NCBI RefSeq assembly: GCF_000166135.1
Contig: NC_014666.1
Location: 7,378,001-7,442,000 of the forward strand
Direction: 5' to 3'
DNA from: Pseudofrankia inefficax
GTDB lineage: Bacteria > Actinomycetota > Actinomycetes > Frankiales > Frankiaceae
DNA: 64,000 nt
Shown: positions 9,231 to 17,582 of the stretch, piece by piece
Layout of the letters: every line of letters starts with the position of its first letter
How positions within the stretch are numbered: the first letter of the stretch is position 1
Program-made: the position numbers and the translations under genes
The notes under the pieces: model-generated
Database searches by the model: none
Told to the model about the DNA's origin: nothing
Seen by the model: the letters and a program-made list of their open reading frames with translations, nothing else

Positions 9231-10499
9231 ATGCGCAAGGAAGACCTGATCCTGGTCAGCATCGATGACCACGTCATCGAGCCTCCGGACATGTACAAGA
9301 ACCACGTCCCGGCGAAATGGCTCGACGACGTTCCGAAGGTGGTCCGGAACTCCGCGGGCGTCGACGAGTGGGTCTTCCAGGGCCAGAGCACGTCCACCCC
9401 GTTCGGCATGGCGGCGACGGTCGGCTGGCCGCGCGAGGAATGGGGTTTCAACCCCGGCGCGTTCTCGGAGCTGCGGCCGGGCTGCTTCGACGTGCACGGG
9501 CGAGTCGACGACATGAACGTCAACGGCATTCTCGCGTCGATGTGCTTCCCGACGATGGCGGGTTTCAACGCCCGTACCTTCTCCGAGGCGATCGACAAGG
9601 ACCTGTCCCTCGTCATGCTCCGGGCCTACAACGACTGGCACATCGACGAGTGGTGCGCGGCCTACCCGGGCCGTTTCATCCCGCTCGGCATCGTGCCGAT
9701 GTGGGACGTCGACCTGGCGGTCGCCGAGATCAGGCGGATCGCCCGCAAGGGCTGCCGTTCGATCAGCTTCCTGGAGGCGCCGCACTCGCAGGGCTGGCCG
9801 AGCTTCCTGTCGGGCCACTGGGACCCGATGCTGCAGGCGCTCGTCGACGAGAACATGGTGCTCTCACTGCACATCGGTGGCGCGTGGGACATCGTCAAGC
9901 TGGCTCCCGAGGCGCCGGTCGACCACATGATCGTGGTGCCGTCGCAGCTGACGATGCTCACCGCCCAGGATCTGCTGTTCGGCCCGACCCTGCGCCGGTT
10001 CCCGGACCTGCGGGTCGCTCTCTCCGAGGGCGGGATCGGCTGGATTCCGTTCTACCTGGACAGGGTTGACCGCCACTTCCAGAACCAGCCGTGGATCGGC
10101 AACAGCTTCGGCGCCGGCAAGCTGCCCTCGGACGTGTTCCGCGAGCACTTCCTCGCCTGCTACATCACCGACCCCTCGGGCCTGAAGATGCGCGACACGA
10201 TCGGCGTCGACATGATCGCCTGGGAGTGCGACTACCCGCACACGGACACCACCTGGCCCGACTCCCCCGAGTTCGCCTGGAACGAGTTCCAGCAGGCCGG
10301 CTGCCGCGACGACGAGATCAACAGGATCACCTGGCAGAACGCCTGCCGGTTCTTCGACTGGGATCCGTTCGCGCACAGGTCGCGGGAGGACTCGACGGTG
10401 GGAGCGCTTCGTGCCCTCGCCGCGGGCGTCGACACCACGAGGATGCCGCGCGAGCAGTGGCGTCTACGCAACGAAGCCGCCGGCATCGGCGTTTTCTGA
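9231..10499 (+). CDS. amidohydrolase family 2 protein, second copy
   Basis: 422 residues, same superfamily as the gene at 4369 but only distantly alike. N-terminal strand reads SIDDHVIEPP (DDH instead of DxHxH), then LSLHIGG (metal His), LSEGGIGWIPF and ECDYPH, the late acidic metal-ligand strand. Two amidohydrolases in one run suggest two different hydrolysis or decarboxylation steps rather than redundancy. GAGAGG at 9215-9220 precedes the ATG by 10 nt. A 17-bp tandem repeat follows directly after the stop codon. Confidence 0.87.
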   Translation: MRKEDLILVSIDDHVIEPPDMYKNHVPAKWLDDVPKVVRNSAGVDEWVFQGQSTSTPFGMAATVGWPREEWGFNPGAFSELRPGCFDVHGRVDDMNVNGILASMCFPTMAGFNARTFSEAIDKDLSLVMLRAYNDWHIDEWCAAYPGRFIPLGIVPMWDVDLAVAEIRRIARKGCRSISFLEAPHSQGWPSFLSGHWDPMLQALVDENMVLSLHIGGAWDIVKLAPEAPVDHMIVVPSQLTMLTAQDLLFGPTLRRFPDLRVALSEGGIGWIPFYLDRVDRHFQNQPWIGNSFGAGKLPSDVFREHFLACYITDPSGLKMRDTIGVDMIAWECDYPHTDTTWPDSPEFAWNEFQQAGCRDDEINRITWQNACRFFDWDPFAHRSREDSTVGALRALAAGVDTTRMPREQWRLRNEAAGIGVF

Positions 10500-10500
10500 G

Positions 10501-10568
10501 CTCCACCGACTTCGGAGCCCCACCGACTTCGGAACTGCACCGACTTCGGAGCCCCATCGACGCTCGCC
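10501..10568 (+). repeat. 17-bp tandem repeat in the 10.5 kb intergenic gap
   Basis: Three near-identical units (CTCCACCGACTTCGGAG, CCCCACCGACTTCGGAA, CTGCACCGACTTCGGAG) and a degenerate fourth (CCCCATCGACGCT...) fill the space between the amidohydrolase stop and the P450 ribosome site AGGAAGG at 10576. Each unit carries the core CACCGACTTCGG. It could be a slippage minisatellite or a cluster of protein-binding sites; nothing in the sequence decides. Confidence 0.85.
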
Positions 10569-10590
10569 CCGAGACAGGAAGGTCCGAGAA

Positions 10591-11775
10591 ATGACGGACT
10601 TAAAGTGGGACCCGTTCGACCCGGTCGTCGACGTCGACCCTTACCCGGTCTGGCGCCGTATGCGTGACGAGCAGCCGCTGTACCGCAACGACGAGTACGA
10701 CTTCTTCGCGGTCTCCCGGCACGCCGACGTCGACGACCTGCACCGCGACACGAAGACCTACAGCTCGAAGTACGGGACCCTGCTGGAGATCATGGGCAAG
10801 GACCCGATCCCGCCGGGCTTCCTGATCTTCTCCGACCCACCGGTCCACAACATGTTGCGGACCTTGGTGTCGCGGGCCTACACCCCGCGGCGCGTCGGCG
10901 GGCTGGAGGGCCAGGTCCGTGAGCTGGCCGCGGAGTTGCTGGACCGCCAGATCGGCGGAGGCGGTTTCGACTACGTCCAGGACTTCGCCGCGCAGCTTCC
11001 CTCGCTGGTGATCTCCGCGCTGATCGGGGTGGACCCCGCCGACCGCGAGGAGGTCCGACGGACGATTGACCTCTGCTTCCACATCGAGGAGGGCAAGGGA
11101 ACGCTCAACGAGATCTCCCTCGGCGCCTCGGCCCGGCTGCGCGCGTACTTCGCCGACCAGATCCAGGAACGTCGCGCGAGACCCCGGGACGACATGATGA
11201 CGGCGCTCGTCGAGGCCGAGGTCAAGGACGGCGACACCACCCGCCGCCTCACCACCGCCGAGGCCGCGACGCTCACCAACGAGATGGTCAGCGCCGGGAC
11301 CGAGACCGTCGCCCGGCTGCTCGGCTGGGCCTGCCTGCTGCTCGCGGCCCATCCGGACCAGCGCGCCGCCCTGGCCGCCGATCCGACGCTGCTACCCAGC
11401 GCGGTCGAGGAGACGCTGCGGTTCGAGGCGCCGTCCCCGGTGCAGGGACGCACGGTCATGGCCGATGTCGAGCTCTACGGGACGAAGGTGCCCGCCGGCT
11501 CGCACATCCTGCTGCTCACCGCGTCGGCTGGGCGGGACGAGCGCAAGTACGACGATCCCGACAGTTACGACATACATCGGCGCTTCGACAGTCACGTCTC
11601 ATTCGGCCACGGCGCCCATTTCTGCCTCGGCGCCTCGCTCGCGCGGCTGGAGGGGCGGGTCGCGCTCGAGGAGACCCTGCGCCGGTTCCCGACCTGGGAG
11701 ATCGACCAGGACAGGGCCGTGCGGCTGCACACCAGCACGGTTCGCGGCTACGAAAAGCTGCCGATCCTGTTCTGA
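10591..11775 (+). CDS. cytochrome P450
   Basis: 394 residues. The I-helix reads AGTETV at 235-240, so the second threonine of the usual (A/G)GxxTT is valine. ExxR at E274-R277; heme loop FGHGAHFCLG with C345. ATG at 10591 is 8 nt after AGGAAGG. A longer reading frame starts at 10411 but overlaps the amidohydrolase and is rejected. Paralogue of the P450 at 5639. The altered I-helix may shift oxygen activation or substrate contacts, which is inference. Confidence 0.95.
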   Translation: MTDLKWDPFDPVVDVDPYPVWRRMRDEQPLYRNDEYDFFAVSRHADVDDLHRDTKTYSSKYGTLLEIMGKDPIPPGFLIFSDPPVHNMLRTLVSRAYTPRRVGGLEGQVRELAAELLDRQIGGGGFDYVQDFAAQLPSLVISALIGVDPADREEVRRTIDLCFHIEEGKGTLNEISLGASARLRAYFADQIQERRARPRDDMMTALVEAEVKDGDTTRRLTTAEAATLTNEMVSAGTETVARLLGWACLLLAAHPDQRAALAADPTLLPSAVEETLRFEAPSPVQGRTVMADVELYGTKVPAGSHILLLTASAGRDERKYDDPDSYDIHRRFDSHVSFGHGAHFCLGASLARLEGRVALEETLRRFPTWEIDQDRAVRLHTSTVRGYEKLPILF

Positions 11776-11849
11776 CCCGCCTCGCTGCCCGAGCAATGAC
11801 AGAAGCGACGATTTTTCGGTTTCACAATCGAGGGCAGGGCGGAGAAGCA

Positions 11850-12956
11850 ATGAAAGTGCTGGTGGTAGGAGGCACCGGGCCTACCGGACCGCACGTGCTC
11901 GACGGCCTGCTGCGGCGCGGCGACGAGGTCACGATCTTCCATCGGGGCACCCACGAGCCAGCGGGACTGCCCGATGTCGAGCACCTCCACGGCGATCCCC
12001 ACTTCCGCGCGTCGATCGACGACGCGATCGGCGCGCGGACGTTCGACGTCGTGGTGGCCATGTATGGCCGGCTGAAGCATCTGGCGCCGGCGCTGGCCGG
12101 CAGGTGCGACCAGTTCGTCGCCATCGGTGGGGTGCCCGTGTACCAGGGGTTCTTCCCGGACCCAGGTCAGAGCCCGCTACCGGTTCCAGTCACCGAGGAG
12201 CACCCGGTCGTCGTCGACGGCGCGGGCGGTGCCGAACTGGCCTTCTCCAGGCGCCTCGCCGACGCCGAGACGGCCGTCTTCGCGCATCATCCGCGGGCGA
12301 CCGTCCTGCGCTTCCCGACGCTGTTCGGGCCGAACAACGCGCGGCCGGCCGAGTGGTCGGTCATCAAGCGGGTGCGCGACCGGCGGCCTTTCCTGATCCT
12401 TCCCGACGGCGGCCATCAGATCCACACCCGGTGCGCCGCCGCGAACGCGGCCGCGTTCGTGCTCGCGGCCCTGGACGCGCCCGAAGCGGCCGCCGGCCAG
12501 GTCTACAACGCGGGCGAGGCGACAAGCTGGTCGTTCCGGGACTGGGCCACCACGATCACCCGGCTCCTCGGGCACGACCTGGAGCTGGTCTCCGTCCCCC
12601 GAGCGATCGCCATCGAGGCGACCACCTCGCTGCTCCCTCTGGCCGGCACCACGGCGACGCACGTCGTCGTCAGCACCGAGAAGGCACGCCGCGAGCTGGG
12701 TTACACCCCCGCCGTCGACCCACTCGACGCGATGGCCGAACTCGTCGCCTGGTACGACGACCACCCCGATTTCGACCCGGCCGCCAGCCCGTCCTTCACC
12801 GACCGGTTCGACTACACGACGGAGGACGCCCTGCTCCACCATTACCGGGCGGCCACGCGGCAACTGGCCAAGGTAGTGGAACAAAACGCCGCCCCGCCCA
12901 TTCACAGCATGCCTCATCCACAAAGGCCCGGCGAAGTCGACCACCGCGGCCGCTGA
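11850..12956 (+). CDS. NAD-dependent epimerase/dehydratase-like extended SDR
   Basis: 368 residues. N-terminal Rossmann motif MKVLVVGGTGPTG is that of extended or atypical SDRs, followed by FGPNN and the VYNAGE C-terminal region found in epimerase/reductase relatives. I do not see a clear YxxxK, so it may be an atypical SDR with altered or lost catalysis. ATG at 11850 follows GGCGGAG; the upstream ATG at 11796 lacks a site. Role in the island probably reductive or isomerising. Confidence 0.82.
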   Translation: MKVLVVGGTGPTGPHVLDGLLRRGDEVTIFHRGTHEPAGLPDVEHLHGDPHFRASIDDAIGARTFDVVVAMYGRLKHLAPALAGRCDQFVAIGGVPVYQGFFPDPGQSPLPVPVTEEHPVVVDGAGGAELAFSRRLADAETAVFAHHPRATVLRFPTLFGPNNARPAEWSVIKRVRDRRPFLILPDGGHQIHTRCAAANAAAFVLAALDAPEAAAGQVYNAGEATSWSFRDWATTITRLLGHDLELVSVPRAIAIEATTSLLPLAGTTATHVVVSTEKARRELGYTPAVDPLDAMAELVAWYDDHPDFDPAASPSFTDRFDYTTEDALLHHYRAATRQLAKVVEQNAAPPIHSMPHPQRPGEVDHRGR

Positions 12957-12976
12957 ATTCTGGTCGACCACCGCGG
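12936..12976 (+). repeat. 14-bp direct repeat pair across a gene end
   Basis: GTCGACCACCGCGG occurs at 12936-12949 and again at 12963-12976. The pair brackets the stop codon of the epimerase-like gene, so the last codons look duplicated into the spacer. Probably a small local duplication. Confidence 0.8.
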
Positions 12977-13095
12977 AACAGCGCGCGGCGCATTCGATCC
13001 CGGGCATTCCTTTTCCCCTGCCCTCGTGCCGAGCAGAACGTCCGCTCACAGGCGCCGGCCGTCCGGCATATTTCGCCACCATGAATGGAGATATT

Positions 13096-14346
13096 GTGAT
13101 TCGTCAGCGCAGAATCGTGCTGGGAGCCGCGGCCACCGCCGCGGCGATGCTCTTAGCCGCCGGGTGCGGTTCCTCGAAGTCGGGCGGCACCCCTGGCGGC
13201 GGCGACCAGGCCGCGAAGCAGACCATCACGGTCGGCGTGCTCGCCGACCTCACCGGCGCCGCCGCGTCGGGCAACAAGACCGTCGTCGACGGCGTCAAGG
13301 CCGGGACCGTCTACGCGTCCCGCAACGGCTACACGATCAAGTACATCGTCGCGGACACCGCGACCAATCCCACCACCGCCCTGGCGGCCGCGCAGAAGCT
13401 CGTCACCCAGGACCATGTGTTCGCGGTCATCGGCCAGTCGGCGCTGTTCTTCGCCGCCGCCCCCTACCTCACCGCGCACAACGTCCCGGTGGTCGGGATC
13501 AGCGAGGACGGTCCCGAGTGGGCGACCTCGAAGAACATGTTCTCCGTCATCGGGGCGCTGCAGAACACCAAGGTCGCCGAGACGACGGGCAAGCAGCTCA
13601 AGCTGCTGGGCGTCACCAACTTCGCGACGCTCGGCTACTCGGTCTCCCCCAGCTCGTCCGAGGCCGCCAGCTCCAACGCGGTCTCGGCCGAGACCGCGGG
13701 CATCAAGGTCGGCTACCTGAACGCGAAGTTCCCCTTCGGTAGCACCGACGTGACCACGGAAGTCCTGGCGATGAAGAAGGCCGGGATCAACGGGTTCATG
13801 GCCACGGTCGACCCCAACACGGCCTTCGCGCTGATCCAGGGGCTGCGCACGCAGGGCGTCAACCTGAAGGCCGCGCTGCTTCCCACCGGCTACGGCGGCG
13901 ACCTGTTCCAGGCGGGTCCCGGCGCGCTGCAGGAAGCCCAGGGCGTCTATTTCACTCTCGGCTTCGAGCCGGTCGAGATGCAGACCGCCGCGACCAAGCA
14001 GTTCGTGAGTGACCTGACCAGCGCCGGCATCAAGACCGAGCCCACGTTCGCCAGCTACATCGGGTACACGTCCATCGGGCTGCTCGTCCAGGCGCTCCAG
14101 ACCGCGGGCAAGAGCGCTACCCCAGCCTCGGTGCTCACCGCCCTGTCCGGCATTCACAAGTTCACCGCGATGGGCCTCTTCGGAACCCACTCCCTGGACA
14201 TCAACGACCGGGAGAACATCGTCCAGGGGGCTGACAACTGCTCCTGGCTCGTCCGGCTCGAAGGCAGCGCCTTCAAGCTCGTCGACGGGGGCGAACCGAT
14301 CTGCGGCGCGGTCATCCCGGGCAAGACGGTCAAGCCGGCGACCTGA
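13096..14346 (+). CDS. ABC-transporter solute-binding lipoprotein, Leu/Ile/Val-binding (periplasmic-binding type 6) family
   Basis: 416 residues. A basic start, hydrophobic stretch and lipobox LAAGC put the mature N-terminal cysteine on the outer face of the membrane. The rest (TVGVLADLTG..., AVIGQSALFF, VGISEDGPEW) is the type I binding fold used for amino acids, amides and aromatic acids. I use the GTG at 13096, 6 nt after GGAG, since it gives a normal signal peptide; the ATG at 13081 has no ribosome site. No permease or ATPase genes are adjacent, so it works with a transporter encoded elsewhere or acts as a sensor. Likely captures the island's substrate. Confidence 0.9.
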   Translation: MIRQRRIVLGAAATAAAMLLAAGCGSSKSGGTPGGGDQAAKQTITVGVLADLTGAAASGNKTVVDGVKAGTVYASRNGYTIKYIVADTATNPTTALAAAQKLVTQDHVFAVIGQSALFFAAAPYLTAHNVPVVGISEDGPEWATSKNMFSVIGALQNTKVAETTGKQLKLLGVTNFATLGYSVSPSSSEAASSNAVSAETAGIKVGYLNAKFPFGSTDVTTEVLAMKKAGINGFMATVDPNTAFALIQGLRTQGVNLKAALLPTGYGGDLFQAGPGALQEAQGVYFTLGFEPVEMQTAATKQFVSDLTSAGIKTEPTFASYIGYTSIGLLVQALQTAGKSATPASVLTALSGIHKFTAMGLFGTHSLDINDRENIVQGADNCSWLVRLEGSAFKLVDGGEPICGAVIPGKTVKPAT

Positions 14347-14370
14347 TCGGACCGGCGCTGAGCGACGCGA

Positions 14371-14405
14371 GCCGCGCCCGTTCGCAACATTCGGACGGGC
14401 GCGGC
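14371..14405 (+). terminator. stem-loop terminator after the solute-binding protein gene
   Basis: Perfect 11-bp inverted repeat (GCCGCGCCCGT / ACGGGCGCGGC) around a 13-nt loop, 25 bp past the stop codon. There is no long T run, as usual for actinobacterial hairpins. Confidence 0.7.
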
Positions 14406-14500
14406 TTCCGTGTCGCCCGCGGGTGTGCCCGCAGTCGGCCAGACCGGATCTCGACCCGTGAGTAATCCAGGAGCACGACCAATTCTGAGGAGTACATGCC

Positions 14501-15400
14501 GTGGCGTCGACTTTTGATCTCGGCCTCGTGGGCAAGGCCGCGGTGGTCACGGGAGCGGGTGCCGGCATCGGGCAGGCCATCGCGCGCGGGCTGGCCGCGG
14601 CCGGAGTGCGCGTCGGGCTCGTCGAGATCGATCCGAGCCGGGCAGCGGCGTCCGCCGAGCTGATCGCGAAGGAGGGCGGCACGGCTCTCCCCCTGCAGGC
14701 GGACGTCATGGACACCGCGGCGCTCGGCGCGGCCATCACCGCGGCCCACGCCGAGTTCGGCCGCCTGGACATCCTGGTGAACAATGCCGGCGGCGTGAAG
14801 GGGACCCGGTTCCTCGACCAGAGCGAGCGGAGCTGGCGCCGGCACATCGACATCAACCTCGTCAGCATGCTGGCCGCGACCGCGACGGCGGCCCCGCTGA
14901 TCGCGCGGACCGTCGCCGCGTCCGGCCCGGTCAACGCCTCTCGCCGTAGCGGTGGGTCGATCGTCAACATCACCAGCATCGAGGGCACCCGCGCCGCCCC
15001 GATGTTCGCCGTCTACGCGGCCTGCAAGGCTGGAATGATCAATTTCACCCGCACGATGGCGCTGGAGCTCGCCGAGTCCGGCATCCGCATCAACGCGCTC
15101 GCGCCCGACGTGACCGCGACCGCCGGCCTGCGCGGCATCATGCACGGACCGGTCGACCCCGATGCGCTGCCCGCGCCCGCTCCCGGGCTCTTCCCGGGAC
15201 TCGACCGTTACGTCCCGCTGGGCCGGGAGGGGGTCGCGGCCGAGATCGCGGACGCCGCGGTCTTCCTGTGCTCCGACCAGGCCGCCTACATCACCGGCAC
15301 CACCCTGAGCGTGGACGGCGGAACCGCCGCCTCCGCCGGCTGGCTCCGCTCCGGCGCCGGCTGGACCCTCCAGGGCGAACAGTCCGGCGCCGGAGCGTAG
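14501..15400 (+). CDS. short-chain dehydrogenase/reductase
   Basis: 299 residues, classical SDR: TGAGAGIG cofactor loop, NNAG, catalytic serine in NITSIEG, catalytic YAACK, and a C-terminal TGTTLSVDGG typical of the family. Slightly long, with extra residues before the serine strand and after the TGTTL motif. GTG at 14501 is 8 nt after TGAGGAG. Separated from the preceding gene by a hairpin, so it may have its own promoter. Last enzyme of the plus-strand run. Confidence 0.92.
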   Translation: MASTFDLGLVGKAAVVTGAGAGIGQAIARGLAAAGVRVGLVEIDPSRAAASAELIAKEGGTALPLQADVMDTAALGAAITAAHAEFGRLDILVNNAGGVKGTRFLDQSERSWRRHIDINLVSMLAATATAAPLIARTVAASGPVNASRRSGGSIVNITSIEGTRAAPMFAVYAACKAGMINFTRTMALELAESGIRINALAPDVTATAGLRGIMHGPVDPDALPAPAPGLFPGLDRYVPLGREGVAAEIADAAVFLCSDQAAYITGTTLSVDGGTAASAGWLRSGAGWTLQGEQSGAGA

Positions 15401-15484
15401 CCAGGTCATGGGCAGGTGACGCCGCCGGCACCGGTACGGTTTCGCGCGCCCGTGCCGGCCGGTCAGGACCGCCTCAGGCGGGGG

Positions 15485-15598
15485 TCAGCCACCGATGCCT
15501 GGCAGCACGATGGCCCAGATCTGCGGCTCGGGGTGCTGCGGATCGAGCGCGTTCTCGACGAACCCAGCCGCGACCCGGTCATAGTTGATCGAGATGTG
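15485..15598 (-). pseudogene. possible gene remnant (C-terminal fragment only)
   Basis: About 37 codons of a minus-strand frame ending at a stop at 15485-15487 look coding: YDRVAAGFVENALDP and QIWAIVLPGIGG have ordinary protein composition, unlike the frames around them. The coding look ends where the palindromic element at 15611 begins, and no start codon or domain is visible. I do not recognise the family. It may be the tail of a gene broken by the element, or chance. Confidence 0.3.
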
Positions 15599-15610
15599 GT
15601 TGGACTGGTG

Positions 15611-15687
15611 ATGATCGCCGTTTTCGCCCTCAGGCGGTCGCGAATCGAGTCTTCTCGCAACCATTCGAGGGCCAAAACGGCGATCAT
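15611..15687. repeat. dispersed palindromic element, copy A
   Basis: Arms 15611-15631 and 15667-15687 match at 20 of 21 positions as an inverted repeat (core GATCGCCGTTTT.GCCCTC). The 35-nt centre contains a shorter imperfect stem GGTCGCGA / TCGCAACC. Best-preserved copy in the window. Lies between a SDR and a DMFA-like gene, both plus strand. Confidence 0.85.
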
Positions 15688-15929
15688 GATCAAGGCGCGG
15701 GACGGGCAGACGTTGTCCGAGGCCGCACTGGCCGACAGTGAGGACGAGGTCGGCGACGGGGCTCGCGGCCGTATCGCTGCCAACCCGCCAAGGAGTACCC
15801 ACGTCTGAGGGACATTTGGCTGGGCGCCTGCTCCCACCCGGCGCGGCCACCACGTCCGTGTGACCCTGGCATGGTCCGACAGGCGTCGTCGGCCAGCGGA
15901 TCCGGGCCGTGGGAATGGAGGCGGCGAAA

Positions 15930-17543
15930 ATGGTCGCGTGGCCTCGTCGGGCTGGACCGGCCGCCGCGCTGACCGCCGTCATCCTGGTTGTCCTGATTGT
16001 GGTGGCCTGGCTGGTCTGGCCGACCGGAAGCACCGGGACCCCGTCGGCTGGCGGCTCGTCTCCCCCAACGACCAGCGGCGCGGACGGGGTGGTGAGCCGC
16101 GCGATCGTCGCGGAGAACGCCCGTCCCGGTACAACGGCCTGGCAGATCAGTGCGCCGGACCCGACGGGGATCGAAGGCTTCACCGACCGGGTGTCGGCCG
16201 CGCCGGGCGCGACAGTGCGTCTGTTCGTCTCGACGCAGGAGTCCCGCTTCCACATCGAGGCCTATCGGATGGGCTACTACCGCGGCACGGGGGCTCGGCT
16301 CGTCTGGCGCTCGGCACAGCTGCCGGGGCGCCGCCAGGCCACGTGCCCGGTAGCCGCCCACGTCAACATGGTGTCCTGCGCCGGCTGGACGCCGACCATG
16401 ACGGTGCGGATAAGCCCCGACTTCGTCCCGGGTGACTACCTGCTGAAACTGGTCGGCACCAGCGCCGGGGCGCAGAGCTACGTGCCGCTGACCGTCGTCG
16501 ACCCGGCCAGCCGGGCCGCCTACCTGGTCAAGAACGACGTCTACACATGGCAGGCCTGGAACCCCTACGGCGGCTACGACTTCTACACCGGGATCGGTTC
16601 GTGCCCGGCCGGTGGCTACCCCCTGTGCAGCCGGGCCCGGACCGTCTCCTTCGACCGTCCCTACGGCTACGGCCAGGGAGCAGGCGACTTCCTCAGCAAC
16701 GAGTACCCGCTCATCCGCTTCGCCGAGCAACGCGGCCTGGACGTCACCTACGCCACCGACACCGACGTCGAGCACGACCCGGCCCTGGTCACCCGGCACA
16801 GGGCACTTCTCTCGCTCGGCCATGACGAGTGCTGGTCGCTCGGCGAGCGCGAGGCCGCCATGAACGCCGCGCGGCAAGGCGTGAACATCGCCTTCTTCGC
16901 GGCCAGCCCCGTCCTGCGCCACGTCCGGCTGGAGCCGTCCGCGCTCGGCCCGTCACGCCAGGAGGTCGACTACCGCAACAGCTCGGACGACCCGCTCGAC
17001 GGACACGGCGACCCTCGGCAGGTCACCGGCAACACCTGGAGCTCGCCGCCGGCCAACTGGTCCGAGGTGCCGTTCGTCGGCGAGGCCTACGCCGGCTACA
17101 TCGAACCCGGCCAGCCCGCCGCACCGCTGATCATCGGCCCGTCCAGCACGTGGATCTACCGCGGCCTGCGCCTACCGCCCGGCACGGCGGTGCCGAACGC
17201 GCTCGGCAGCGACTTCGACCAGTTCGACCCCGGCTCCCACCCAGCCAACCTCGAGATCCTGGCTCACTCGCCTATCCCCCGGAACGGCACCCAGACCTCC
17301 CGCGCGGCGCCCTACTCCGACATGACCTACTACACCGATCCCGCCAGCGACGCCGGCGTCTTCGACAGCGGTATCAACAGCTGGATTCCCGACCTCACGC
17401 CCTGCCCGCCGGGCACCCAGGCCGCCGCCTGCCCCGCCACCACGGTCTCTACCATGACCGCGAACCTTTTCGCCCTGTTCGGCCGGGGCCCCGCCGGCCA
17501 TTACCAACCCTCACAAGCCAACTGGTCCCAGTACTATCCCTGA
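15930..17543 (+). CDS. membrane-anchored protein with N,N-dimethylformamidase beta-like C-terminal region
   Basis: 537 residues. One N-terminal transmembrane segment (about 13-30, VILVVLIVVAWLVW) followed by a Ser/Thr/Pro/Gly spacer; the bulk should be extracytoplasmic. The body (YRMGYYRGTGARL, the AWNPYGGYDFY region, LSLGHDECWS) looks like the large-subunit C-terminal domain of dimethylformamidase, also found in many secreted proteins of unknown activity. No small (alpha) subunit gene is adjacent. ATG at 15930 chosen because GGAGG is 8 nt upstream. The substrate assignment should not be taken from the family name. Confidence 0.78.
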   Translation: MVAWPRRAGPAAALTAVILVVLIVVAWLVWPTGSTGTPSAGGSSPPTTSGADGVVSRAIVAENARPGTTAWQISAPDPTGIEGFTDRVSAAPGATVRLFVSTQESRFHIEAYRMGYYRGTGARLVWRSAQLPGRRQATCPVAAHVNMVSCAGWTPTMTVRISPDFVPGDYLLKLVGTSAGAQSYVPLTVVDPASRAAYLVKNDVYTWQAWNPYGGYDFYTGIGSCPAGGYPLCSRARTVSFDRPYGYGQGAGDFLSNEYPLIRFAEQRGLDVTYATDTDVEHDPALVTRHRALLSLGHDECWSLGEREAAMNAARQGVNIAFFAASPVLRHVRLEPSALGPSRQEVDYRNSSDDPLDGHGDPRQVTGNTWSSPPANWSEVPFVGEAYAGYIEPGQPAAPLIIGPSSTWIYRGLRLPPGTAVPNALGSDFDQFDPGSHPANLEILAHSPIPRNGTQTSRAAPYSDMTYYTDPASDAGVFDSGINSWIPDLTPCPPGTQAAACPATTVSTMTANLFALFGRGPAGHYQPSQANWSQYYP

Positions 17544-17582
17544 CCGCCGCCGGTCAGGCCGGCCGTTAACGTGCACCGGCGC

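Noticed and set aside
10411-10590. Longer N-terminus for the third P450
   Set aside because: Would overlap the amidohydrolase and translate the 17-bp repeat; the ATG at 10591 has a strong ribosome site and matches the paralogue start.
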